Shown one piece after another: positions 55,878 to 64,000 of a stretch of DNA of 64,000 nucleotides. The DNA comes from Benincasa hispida. Lineage: Eukaryota > Streptophyta > Magnoliopsida > Cucurbitales > Cucurbitaceae. The notes beneath the pieces are model-generated. The model was given only the letters and a program-made list of their open reading frames with translations. It was not told where the DNA came from and did no database searches. Every line of letters starts with the position of its first letter. Position 1 is the first letter of the stretch. The DNA is taken from NCBI RefSeq assembly GCF_009727055.1, contig NC_052355.1, positions 5,894,183-5,958,182 on the forward strand, written 5' to 3'. The position numbers were made by a program, and so were the translations under genes.

Positions 55878-57762
55878 CGATTTGTTAGGAATTTCCTAAA
55901 CTCATAGTGCATAAATGTTGTTGAGTTTTTTATTCAATAAATTACTATTGATATTGTATCCTTCTATGAAAATCCAATAAACGAATCCATGGCTGTAACA
56001 TGAATACTTAACTTTATGTAGCAACATAAAAATGGATCGCCAAAATGGTTTATAAGTATGCAGATGAGGTTAGGTAACTCATCCTGGTGACACTATTGAT
56101 GCGGCCCATTTTGTATACTGATACAAATGATGTGATCCAAAAATTATTCATGTAGAGACATGTGAGAGCATCATGTGCAATAAGTTTACATAAGACCGGA
56201 CCTCAAAATAGTCACTTTTCTTTATAACAAGCGTTTACTGTTAAAACTGACTATCTCAAACTCAATGACCTAGGGTAACTTGATCTTAATCCTAAGCTAA
56301 CTATAAACTCTTATTTATTCGAGATTATCCTTTGATCTGCATAGGTGAGAGTAGTCCAACAGCATTGCTCAATAAGTCTCCCATTTTGGGGATAAGACCG
56401 GACAGATAGTTGGGGACATAACTTTGCAATATGGAATTTGTTCCTACCCGATTTAGGGTTAGCAGATGGGTTATTCTCTTAAGCGTTGATGCCTTGTCTT
56501 GAACAATGGGGCTCTGCCCTCTCATGACAGAGAGGGTTATGATTTATAAGTTGGACTATAAATCAATTGTTTAATTGAGGACCGATAGGAACTTAAGGAG
56601 CAAGATGCATTTACAGGGGTAAAATGGTAATCTTTGATCCAGTTGTAAATACGAACGGACTGTGATGGATTGACTTACTGATTGGACAGAAATATATCTA
56701 CAGTGAGAAGAGTGCAACTATCCAACTAGAGTGGAATGTCTTGGTAGTTAATTAATTGTAATTAATTCGGTTTAAAGAGTTTAACCAATTAATTACAAGT
56801 CGCTAGAGCTCATGATCTGTAGATCCATAAGATTCTTCTACTAGCTCGTAATTTGGATTAGTAAATTGAGTAATCTTAATGAGATTTGAAATGAGGGTTT
56901 AGATTTTGAAATGTTCAAATTTAATTAGGGTTTCTATCCATTATATGCGATACAATTGAAATGTTTAATTTTATCAAAATTAAATGAAATTGGAGAATCA
57001 ATTAATGTTTAAAATATGATTTAAATATTAATGGTATAAAATTAATTTCATTATAATGGAATTAGTCTTTTATTAATTTAATATTAGATATTAAATTAAC
57101 AAAATTAATTAAAAGGTTTAATTATGTAGTTTTATTTAAAAATTAATTAGTTGAATTAATATATATAACTAATAACTCAAATAAAATTGTTTTATTTGGA
57201 AATTAGTTTTAGATAACATTTTTTAAAACCAAATTTTGAAAACAAAACCAAATTTTAAAATTCAAAAGTAGAGATTTCCAAAAGTTGAAAATCTCCACTA
57301 TGGTATAAGGCACCTTATTCATCCAATTTCATTTTCTCCATGAAATAGGAATAGCCTTCATGCAAGCTATGAATTTGCATGATGAAAGCTTTATAAATTA
57401 AAGTGCTAGGCTGAATGATTGATTCAAGCTTTCAAGAACTCCTTCAAGAACTTTGCAGAAATCAATAACCCTCTAAACCCTCTTCATATCTTTTTTATAT
57501 CCAGCTCAATTTAGTATTTCCACCACACAAACCTTGCAAGAGAATAGTAGAGAAGATATTTGTGGTGGTCTACTTGTAGATTGAAGCACTTTCACGTGGA
57601 ACTCATCTGGTGTTGAAGAAGATTCATCAAAGGTATTGTGTTCAGCAAACCCTCTTTTGTAATAGTTACATTGAAGCATGTTTTAAACTCAAATTAAGTA
57701 TAATTAAAGTGCTTATTGATTCTGATTTTCTTTATTGCACGTTAATATACTCTAACACGACT
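55878..57762. repeat. Target-site duplication CGATT / CGACT
   Basis: CGATT (55878-55882) and CGACT (57758-57762), one mismatch, flank a solo LTR-A near the end of LTR-C. Confidence 0.72.
55883..57757 (+). mobile_element. Solo LTR-A (A3)
   Basis: 1875 bp, from TGTTAGGAATTTCC to CTCTAACA, aligned with LTR-A at 11155 in the 'aatccaataaac', 'ttatccttt' and AT-rich parts. No internal region. Confidence 0.82.
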
Positions 57763-58861
57763 CTCGTCGAAATAAAAATATTTATAAATCACTGAACCTA
57801 CATCTTATACTAACACATAGTATAAGCGGCAAGCACGGGTTCGATCCTCAGGGAAGGTTTAATTCTAATCTTTTCTTAAACTAACTTTGACTATAAAAGC
57901 AATAAAACTGGGGGTTTTGATTTGACTATAAAAGCAATAAAACAGGGGGTTTTGATGAAACTAGAAACATATTAAAAATCAAAAGACAAAGGATAAATGT
58001 AAACAAGTATAGATCAATCTTGCTCCTAACTCAAGTTAGATGATTAATGCAATTCCTATAATTGAATTCTACAAATTAAATTCATAATCAGATTATGCTC
58101 GTAACTACTTACTTAACTTGATTAAGCTAGCCTCTACAATTGCAGATAACTAGCTATAACCTAGTCAAGAGAGCATCGTAAATATTGATTAAGGTTGAAT
58201 AGGCCTAATCCTAATCAACCTATATGCTTCTAGAATAGGCCTAATCCTAAAAAACCTATATGCTTCTACCTCTATTGGGTTCGATAGCGGCCATATAGAA
58301 TATAAAACACACGCATTAAGTTCTAGGATTCAATTGCATCGATTAATTGTCAAGATAGCTTACTCAATTAACCGAATTTTCTTCAAATCTAGTAATTAAT
58401 GCATCATAGGAGTAGCCATCAAACACACAATTACTATTGCTTCTTGTAGATCTTGGCTAGACATTCTATTGAACACATTGAAAACAATGCACTCAATCAT
58501 GATTGTGACAAAACCAAACATTTAGGCTATACATGTTTAAGATATAGATCATTCAACATGCTTCAAGAACTAAAAAAACGGATTCATGAATTCTCAATTC
58601 ATATTGCAAATGATAAATAAAAAGAGAAAACTCAAAAGAATTACAAGAACCCTTGAAACTAGAAACAAGATTCAATAACTACATCACAAACTCATAGACA
58701 AATTCATGATGAATTAGAAAAATGTTGCTTACAATCTAAAAAGGACATCAAAATCTAACCTAAATGGGAAACAAAATTACCAAAGAGACGATATGATATA
58801 GAGAGAAATCCCAGCCACAATGAGAATTGTGCTTCCTACTTTGCAAAAATGAAAGAAAAAG

Positions 58862-58869
58862 TATTTATA
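58862..58869 (-). promoter_or_regulatory. TATA box of minus solo LTR-C
   Basis: TATAAATA on the minus strand after the motif array. Confidence 0.55.
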
Positions 58870-58879
58870 TTCGTAGGGT

Positions 58880-59130
58880 AGCGTCGTGACACTAGGATAG
58901 CATTGCAACGCTAAATCGTAAAAATTCCAAGGAGCGTCGAGCTTAAGTCGTGACATTGGGCTGACCCTGGGTTGTGTAAGGTGCGCGCACGCGGGCGGAC
59001 AGTCCTGTCAAAATCTTGAGCATTGCAACATTGTTGGAAGCATTGCAATGCTGCCCTATTTTGCAGTAGATGGATGCTTTCTTTCTTCAAACGTTGCTCG
59101 ACGCTTCTTGGAGGGTCGTGATGCTGGGTC
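58880..59130 (-). repeat. GCGTTGCAACGCT motif array, minus solo LTR-C
   Basis: Decayed words such as AGCATTGCAATGCT, AGCGTTGCAATGCT and GCGTCGTGACACT; many CpG sites have become TpG or CpA compared with 28320-28530. Confidence 0.65.
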
Positions 59131-60849
59131 TAATGACATTTTGGTAATTACTTCGATTCTCTTCAATTTTTTCGACTTCTTAGTCACTTTTTTTCCTTTT
59201 TAGCCCAATTTCTCGTAATGACTCCTAATCGCCTCCAGGGACTTTTTTTCTACAAAATGAGCGTTAAAAGAAAAAAAATCACAATTTTAAGGGAATTAAC
59301 GTAGAAAATATATCTCTCTAAAAGACCTATCACAAATCTTAGAAGGTTGTTGTAACTTGTTGGTCTCATTCCACTATCAAATCTGACGATGGAAAGGAAA
59401 TCTTAAAGCCAGAATCCCAGTGGTCTACTGATGAAGATGAAGCTTCGTTGGGAAATTTCCGTTCCTTGAACATAATATTTAATGGTGTAGACCGCAGCTT
59501 ATTTAGGCTAATTAGAACTTACGTCTCTACTAAGGAAGCATGGGACATCTGATTAGTTGCTCATGAAGGAACTTCTAAAGTCAAGATGTCAAGGTTATAG
59601 TTGTTGACATCGAAGTTTGAGAGCCTTAGAATGCATGATGAAGAATCCATTGCTAACGTCAATGTTTGGCTGTTAGATATTGCAAATGAGTCATTCACTC
59701 TTAGGGAAAAAATTTCTAAAGAAAAACTCGTCCGGAAGATGTTTAGGTCATTACCTAAGAGATTTGATATGAAAGTTACTGTCATGGAGGAAGCTCAAGA
59801 CATAACAAAGTTGAGGGGAGATGAACTATTTCGCTCCTTACTTACGTTTGAGATGTCCTTAGATGGAAAGACTAAGAAGAAGAAGAATAAAGGTCTCTTC
59901 AATCCTCAATTAAAGAAGACCATGTTGACCCCAATAGAGAGTTAAATGATTCCCTTGTTGAATCTATATCGTTACTTTCAAAACATTTTAATCGTGTTCT
60001 CAAAAGGTTCAATAAGAGGTCTGCAACTTCTAACAACTACAAGTCTGGTGGTTCGCCTCCCTCTAAACAATTCAGACCTCAAAATAGCAAGAAGGAAACT
60101 GACAAGTTGGTACTTTCATATCTCAAAAAGAAAAGTGTATCAAATGCAGAAAGTGTGGCAGTTATTGAGACATTCAAGTTAAATGGCCCAATTTACTGAA
60201 AAAACAGAGTAAAGGTTATGTTTTAACTTTGTCTAATGCTGAACTTGAAGACAGCAGGGACTTAGAGGAGGATGTCAAGGCACTTGTTAGTAACATTTCT
60301 TCTAACACCTCTTCATGTGATATTTCTGAGTATGATGTGTATGCAGAAATGACTCGCGATACTGCAAGTCATGGGTCTACAAATCCTCCTTACCATACCC
60401 TGTTCCTCAAATGGGAAGACGATTAGAAATCCCTTAGTGTGCAAAAAAAAATAATTGAAACTTTGATCGCTAACAATCAAAGATTTATGTCTATTATTGC
60501 AGAATTGAAACATGAACTTTCTTAAGTGAAAGCTGAGAAGGAGTCAGTGTGCAAAAATGTCAGGATGTTGAACACTGGTACTGAGACTACAAAAAATTGT
60601 GTCAAAAGGAAAGACAACTGGTGACAATTCTGAGCTTGGTTTTTCAAAAGAAGGAAGTTAGCATAATCATCGATCCGAAGAGAAGAAAAAGATTGAATTT
60701 GTTAGAGATCAAGAACTAGAATCCTATGGTTTTACCTATACTTGCTCCAACATTTCTATTGGGAAATGAAACCATGTTTTCAGACGGAGATGGATTTATC
60801 ACTACTATGGCAAAGTGGGATATATGTCCTTTTTGCTATCAGAGATGGA

Positions 60850-61415
60850 TTTGTCACTATTATAAACTATATTTATAACCTATAGTTTTAATATTGCATC
60901 ATATACAATATATAAACCATAGTTCTTTTTCTATTTTATGACATTTAATATAAATCATATTTATATTAAATTTAATAACTATGAATCTTATTCATAGAAA
61001 TTATATTTGAATCATATTCAAATACTAGTTCCTCCAATCAAACAATAATGTATCAAATACATTATATCAATTACATCATATATAATTTAATTAATTTAAT
61101 TATATCATATATAATCAAATTCTCTCTTCTTAATTTTAACATTTCAAATTAACCCAAAACTTAATTCTCAACTTGAATCCATTGAGCTATCAAGGGGACG
61201 TTATGGATCTATAGCTTGACGCTCCAACAGTACGCGAATAACTGACTAAACTCTTTAATCACATTATCCAGCATCCGTTAAATGTCGTGCACTCCACCAA
61301 AGACCGACAACTGCACTCTTCGCACTACAGATACATGTCTACGTCCATTGGATATAACCAATCAACAGTACGATAATCCTTCACAGATCGCTCATAAGTA
61401 TAGCTGGGCGAATTT
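60850..61415 (-). repeat. LTR-B fragment, minus strand
   Basis: The reverse complement follows LTR-B from the 'gcgatctgtgaaggat...cgtactgttgattgg' part into its AT-rich block. Both ends are joins, to SIRE gag near 60850 and to copia integrase near 61430. Confidence 0.75.
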
Positions 61416-61457
61416 ACAAGAAAATCACCAAAATGTTCTAGCAATTTACAAGAAAAT
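61411..61457 (+). repeat. 15-bp direct repeat at a junction
   Basis: AATTTACAAGAAAAT at 61411-61425 and 61443-61457, with 17 bases between, at the LTR-B to copia join. Confidence 0.9.
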
Positions 61458-61459
61458 AG

Positions 61460-62160
61460 GATTAGGCTCGAACGTGGCAACCTCGGATGTGGAAATGACG
61501 TAACCTTTCTTTACGCCCATTCCATAACTCTAAAGATGTTTTGGCAACACTCTTGGAAGGAATGCAGTTCAAGATATAAGTTGCAGTCTCTACTGCAAAA
61601 CCCCAAAACGAGTCAGGTAAGGAAGCGTAACTCATCATCGTCTGAAACATGTTCAACAGTGTTCGATTTCTCCTCTCCGATACACCATTCTACTGAGGTG
61701 TACTAGGTGCTGAGAGTTGGGAAACTATGTCCACCTCGATTAGATCGAAGCGTTATAATCGTTTTACTTAATGCATTTTCAACTTCAGCCTTGAACTCTT
61801 TGAATTTTTCAAAGGATTCAGACTTATGTTGCATTAAATAGACGTACCCATTCCTTGAATAATCATCAGTAAAAGTGATGAAATATTCATAGCCTCCCTT
61901 GGCTTGGACATTCATCGGACCACAAAGGTTTGAATACATAAACTCTAGAGGCTCTTTGGCCTTATAACCTTTTGTAGTAAAAGGTCTTTTAGTCATTTTG
62001 CCTTCAAGGCATGACTCGTACACAGGTAAAGAATTTTCTTCTAACTCGTTTAGAAGTCCATTCTTCACCAACCCCTCAATTCTATTGAGATTAATGTGTC
62101 CTAAACGTAGATGCCAAAGTTGGGCATTTTCTTTAGGAGAAATATTAAGTCATTTGTTTT
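61460..62160 (-). pseudogene. Integrase of copia 5
   Basis: LWHLRLGHINLNRIEGLVKNGLL (about 62125-62050) and SCLEGKMTKRPF are the zinc-finger part, with one zinc Cys read as Tyr. The core has MYSNLCGPMNVQAKGGYEYF, FTDDYSRNGYVYLMQHKSESFEKFKEF and TLRSNRGG: both catalytic Asp codons read Asn (61928-61930 and 61739-61741). NGVSERRNRTLLNMFQTMMSYASLPDSFWGFAVETA then keeps the catalytic Glu, after a stop and a short deletion. The frame ends in the join near 61460. Confidence 0.85.
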
Positions 62161-62284
62161 GAGATACGGCAGTTTTAAACATCTCTATGTTATGGAGGGA
62201 ATTTGTTGCTAACAGCCTTAGCACATACAAATTGTTTTCCAACTGAGCCAAACATATATCAACACCATTTTTCATAATAAACAC

Positions 62285-62600
62285 TTAATTAACAAAAAAT
62301 TTTAGTGTATAATTACATACGAGCAAAGACTTTTCAGAAATTAAGTTCCTTTTTAACTTGGGAACTACATATAAATCATTCATAATGATAAACCTATTGT
62401 GTAAAGTCAACTGAAGACTTCTCACTAACACAATTGAGACAACGTGCCCGGTTCCAACTTGCATCATCATCTCACTTGCCCCAAGTTGCTGCCAGGAACT
62501 AATTACCTGAAATGAAGAAAAAACATGCTTAGTGGCCCTAGAGTCAATAATCCAGGCAGAATCATCATTCTCCACTAAACAAGTCTCCAAAACCAGTCAA
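62285..62600 (-). pseudogene. Protease of copia 5
   Basis: The open frame from 62590 gives SAWIIDSRATKHVF: the D-S-G triad reads D-S-R. SSFQVISSWQQLGASEMMMQVGTGHVVS and DLYVVPKLKRNLIS follow normally. A Gly-to-Arg change at this place would be expected to abolish activity. Confidence 0.8.
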
Positions 62601-62644
62601 TCGTATTTACCTTGTTTGGCCTTCTTCTTCTCAATCAAATAACG

Positions 62645-62695
62645 AGGGCAGTTTCACTTCTAGTGCTCGTCCTGGTTGCAATGGAAACACTTTTC
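62645..62695 (-). pseudogene. Gag zinc knuckle of copia 5
   Basis: KCFHCNQDEH followed by two stops and NCP keeps the C-x2-C-x4-H-x4-C spacing. The conserved Gly is Glu, and one or two Trp/Arg codons have become stops. Confidence 0.72.
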
Positions 62696-63024
62696 CTTGC
62701 CAACCCGCACTGGTTACCTACCCCAGGAGCAGTAGGTTGTAGGTTAGCAGGCACCTTCCCCTTACGACCCTTCTTCTTCTTCCAGTTTTTGGTGCCGAAA
62801 GAAAAAGGTGCAGACTTGGTTCCTAAGGTCGAACCTTTATGGAACTTTCTAGATGATGAAGCAGCATTTGCCTCACCAACCTTCTTTTCCTTGCTTTTCA
62901 GAAAAGATTGGAATGTCTACAACTCATTCAGTACAATTGTAAGGTTGTAATCAACCTTGTTCAAAACAACATTGCTCACAAAGTGAAGGAAGTTTTCTGG
63001 TAATGACTCGAGAATTATACTAAC

Positions 63025-63481
63025 CTAGTTGGCTTCATCAATGCTCAACCCGTTCATCTCCGCCAGGTTGAAGTGGACCATCATGTTCAGAACATGTTCA
63101 CAAACAAATGTTCCCTCCTTCATCTTGGAGTTGAAGATGAACTTAAGATCGTCATGCTTGAGCTGTGCGGACAGTTGTCTGAACATTCCCCTCAGGGATT
63201 CCATGATTTCATGTGTAGTGATCATGGGCTCATGCTTCTTGGCCAAAACGTCGTTAAGGCTGGCCAAGATGTGCGCTCAAGCCTTTTCGTTCGCCTATGT
63301 CCAACGCTCGTACGCCTCTCGAACATGTCGAGCAGCTTTGGGAGGTGGAATAGGAGGACAATCCTCCATAAGGACGAACCTTAAGTCATAGATGAAAAGT
63401 ATTCTGTGTATTCTTCCAACTAGCGTAATTCATGCCAGTCAGTTTATCGACGGCTAATAATGCAAGCATAGTGGTAGCCAT
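63025..63481 (-). pseudogene. Gag of copia 5
   Basis: ATG 63481 opens MATTMLALLAVDKLTGMNYASWKN; after a stop and a one-base shift come CPPIPPPKAARHVREAYERW, then the 80-codon frame MASLNDVLAKKHEPMITTHEIMESLRGMFRQ, KHDDLKFIFNSKMKEGTFVCEHVLNMMVHFNLAEMNG. This is a typical plant copia Gag. The start was chosen from the MATTMLALLA/LTG.NYASWK pattern of the family. Confidence 0.85.
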
Positions 63482-64000
63482 AATTAAAAGTTGCTGAAAA
63501 AAGAACAAACTTAATAAGTCTACTTGCATTAAATCACTTTTAACACCAATTAAGTTTTAGAAAAATAGTTCTATTGTACCCTAAGTGACATCTATTTTTC
63601 AATGATGCCCCAATGAGGTAGGAAAAAAGTCACCATAGGGTGATCAAGCGCCCCTTTACTGGAATGAGACAATCTCAACCATTAGACAGAAACAACTCTT
63701 TGTAACTGAATCTAACAGTCACATTGTTGGGTCAGAATTTGTTAACATCCTTAACAGTTTTGTGTAAGTGTAACCTCTCATTTTAGGCCCTAGAGTCCCG
63801 CCCTAATGCACCCACCGTAGGGAAAAAAACAGATTAGGACAAGAGACTAAAGTAACCCTATCCATTTCTGGAGATCAAATAAAGAGTTGTGCAAATATAG
63901 CCATCCTTTAGGGGGACACTCGCAAGGTGTCTCGAGGCGATGCACTAAAACTTTATCCAACCTAATGAGAGAGACCGAGGGATATGTTGCCAACACGCCC
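63482..64000 (-). other. Leader of copia 5
   Basis: Non-coding sequence upstream of gag on the minus strand. It shares short blocks (the 'ttggggc' area) with the copia 2 leader near 14850. The LTR and primer site lie beyond the window. Confidence 0.55.

Larger units (their letters stand above)
55849..59332 (-). mobile_element. Solo LTR-C, minus strand, carrying solo LTR-A
   Basis: On minus it starts TGATAGGTC at 59332 and ends GCAAACA at 55849. Net length is 1604 bp after removing the nested LTR-A, against 1607 for the 5' LTR-C. Perfect duplication, no internal region. Confidence 0.88.
55844..59337. repeat. Target-site duplication CAAAT
   Basis: CAAAT at 55844-55848 and 59333-59337 flanks the minus solo LTR-C inside gag. 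Confidence 0.9.
55734..60840 (+). pseudogene. SIRE-type gag, split by a solo LTR
   Basis: ATG 55734 opens MDGIK, then (after a stop) GNSTTRPPILDGTKFSYWKA and NSIDSK to 55848. It resumes at 59338 in the same frame (KVVVTCWSH, SQWSTDEDEASLGNFRSLNIIFNGVD, FESLRMHDEESIANVNVWL and LPKRFDMKVTVMEEAQDI). The 5-bp duplication CAAAT supplies the overlap. The zinc knuckle near 60130-60170 has lost its second half, and a second knuckle-like stretch near 60790-60830 has Tyr where Cys is expected. Acidic and coiled-coil-like C-terminal text (60230-60660) follows. Many stops; not functional. Confidence 0.82.
44900..60850 (+). mobile_element. SIRE-type Ty1-copia relic, heavily interrupted
   Basis: The element is visible as LTR pieces (about 44900-45269, 49069-49594, 55275-55690), a primer site (55693-55705) and gag (55734-55848 plus 59338-60840). 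Three insertions lie between these parts. The LTR pieces share wording ('gagcctaag', 'gagggagt') and the gag pieces join in frame. The left edge is approximate; protease, RT, integrase and the 3' LTR are absent. Confidence 0.65.
61430..64000 (-). mobile_element. Minus-strand Ty1-copia element (copia 5), cut by the window end
   Basis: Reading leftwards from 64000: leader, gag (63481), zinc knuckle, protease, and integrase to about 61460. RT and RNase H are lost at the left join. Protein wording is closest to copia 2 (LCGPMNVQAKGGYEYF against LCGPMNVKARGGYQYF), so it is the same family or a sister. Confidence 0.85.

Noticed and set aside
57820..57860. tRNA fragment from a GGTTCGATCC word
   Set aside because: This word belongs to the conserved end region of LTR-C (compare 29350 and 51090), and no cloverleaf forms around it.
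62612..62950. 112-codon plus-strand frame
   Set aside because: Antisense to the gag zinc knuckle and linker of the minus-strand copia 5.

Overview
The window is plant nuclear DNA, almost entirely LTR retrotransposons. I infer a eudicot, possibly a cucurbit; that placement rests on my impression of the repeat families, not on a search. There is no bacterial or viral gene organisation, and I found no intact host protein-coding gene. Every long reading frame I recognise belongs to a decayed Ty1-copia or Ty3-gypsy element. The one RNA gene is an initiator-tRNA-Met-like sequence at 19601-19672 (minus).

Repeat families used below. LTR-A: copia LTR, about 1.87-1.94 kb. LTR-B: copia-like LTR starting TGTTGGGATTGG, about 1.8-2.1 kb. 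LTR-C: gypsy-like LTR, about 1.6 kb. LTR-D and LTR-E: related gypsy-like LTRs that carry runs of GCATGCG. Families C and D have primer binding sites matching plant tRNA-Asp.

Layout. 1-2129: LTR-B fragment joined to a copia RT/RNase H relic. 2130-11154: the LTR-A of that relic, holding a solo LTR-A (2734-11014), which holds a complete non-autonomous LTR element D (3892-10300), which holds a solo LTR-E (9030-9867); all three insertions have target-site duplications. 11155-19202: second copia element with an intact 5' LTR, a 2-kb repeat-rich leader and broken gag/pol. 19203-20366: low-copy DNA with the tRNA-like gene and a 60-nt T run. 20367-23973: LTR-A fragment abutting a minus-strand copia element. 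23974-31432: piled-up LTR fragments, with an inverted LTR-C join and a clean solo LTR-B (29672-31432). 31433-33408: no gene. 33409-37005: copia element with an intact duplication (ATTTG) but a collapsed 5' end. 37006-44900: gypsy-like LTR debris, a minus-strand Athila/Tat-like gag-protease-RT relic, a tRNA-derived SINE candidate and low-complexity repeats. About 44900-60850: one SIRE-type copia element split by a solo LTR-B (containing solo LTR-D2), a non-autonomous element C that carries a foreign-looking ORF, and a minus solo LTR-C (containing solo LTR-A) cut exactly into gag. 60850-64000: LTR-B fragment and a minus-strand copia element running off the window.

The pieces do not form a pathway. 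They record repeated insertion of elements into older elements, followed by LTR-LTR recombination that left solo LTRs. The most unusual signals are a covarying hairpin at the 5' tip of several LTR families, family-specific arrays of short CpG-bearing motifs near LTR TATA boxes, the ORF inside element C, shared loss of both integrase catalytic Asp codons in two copia copies, and a tRNA whose anticodon appears changed from CAT to TAT.
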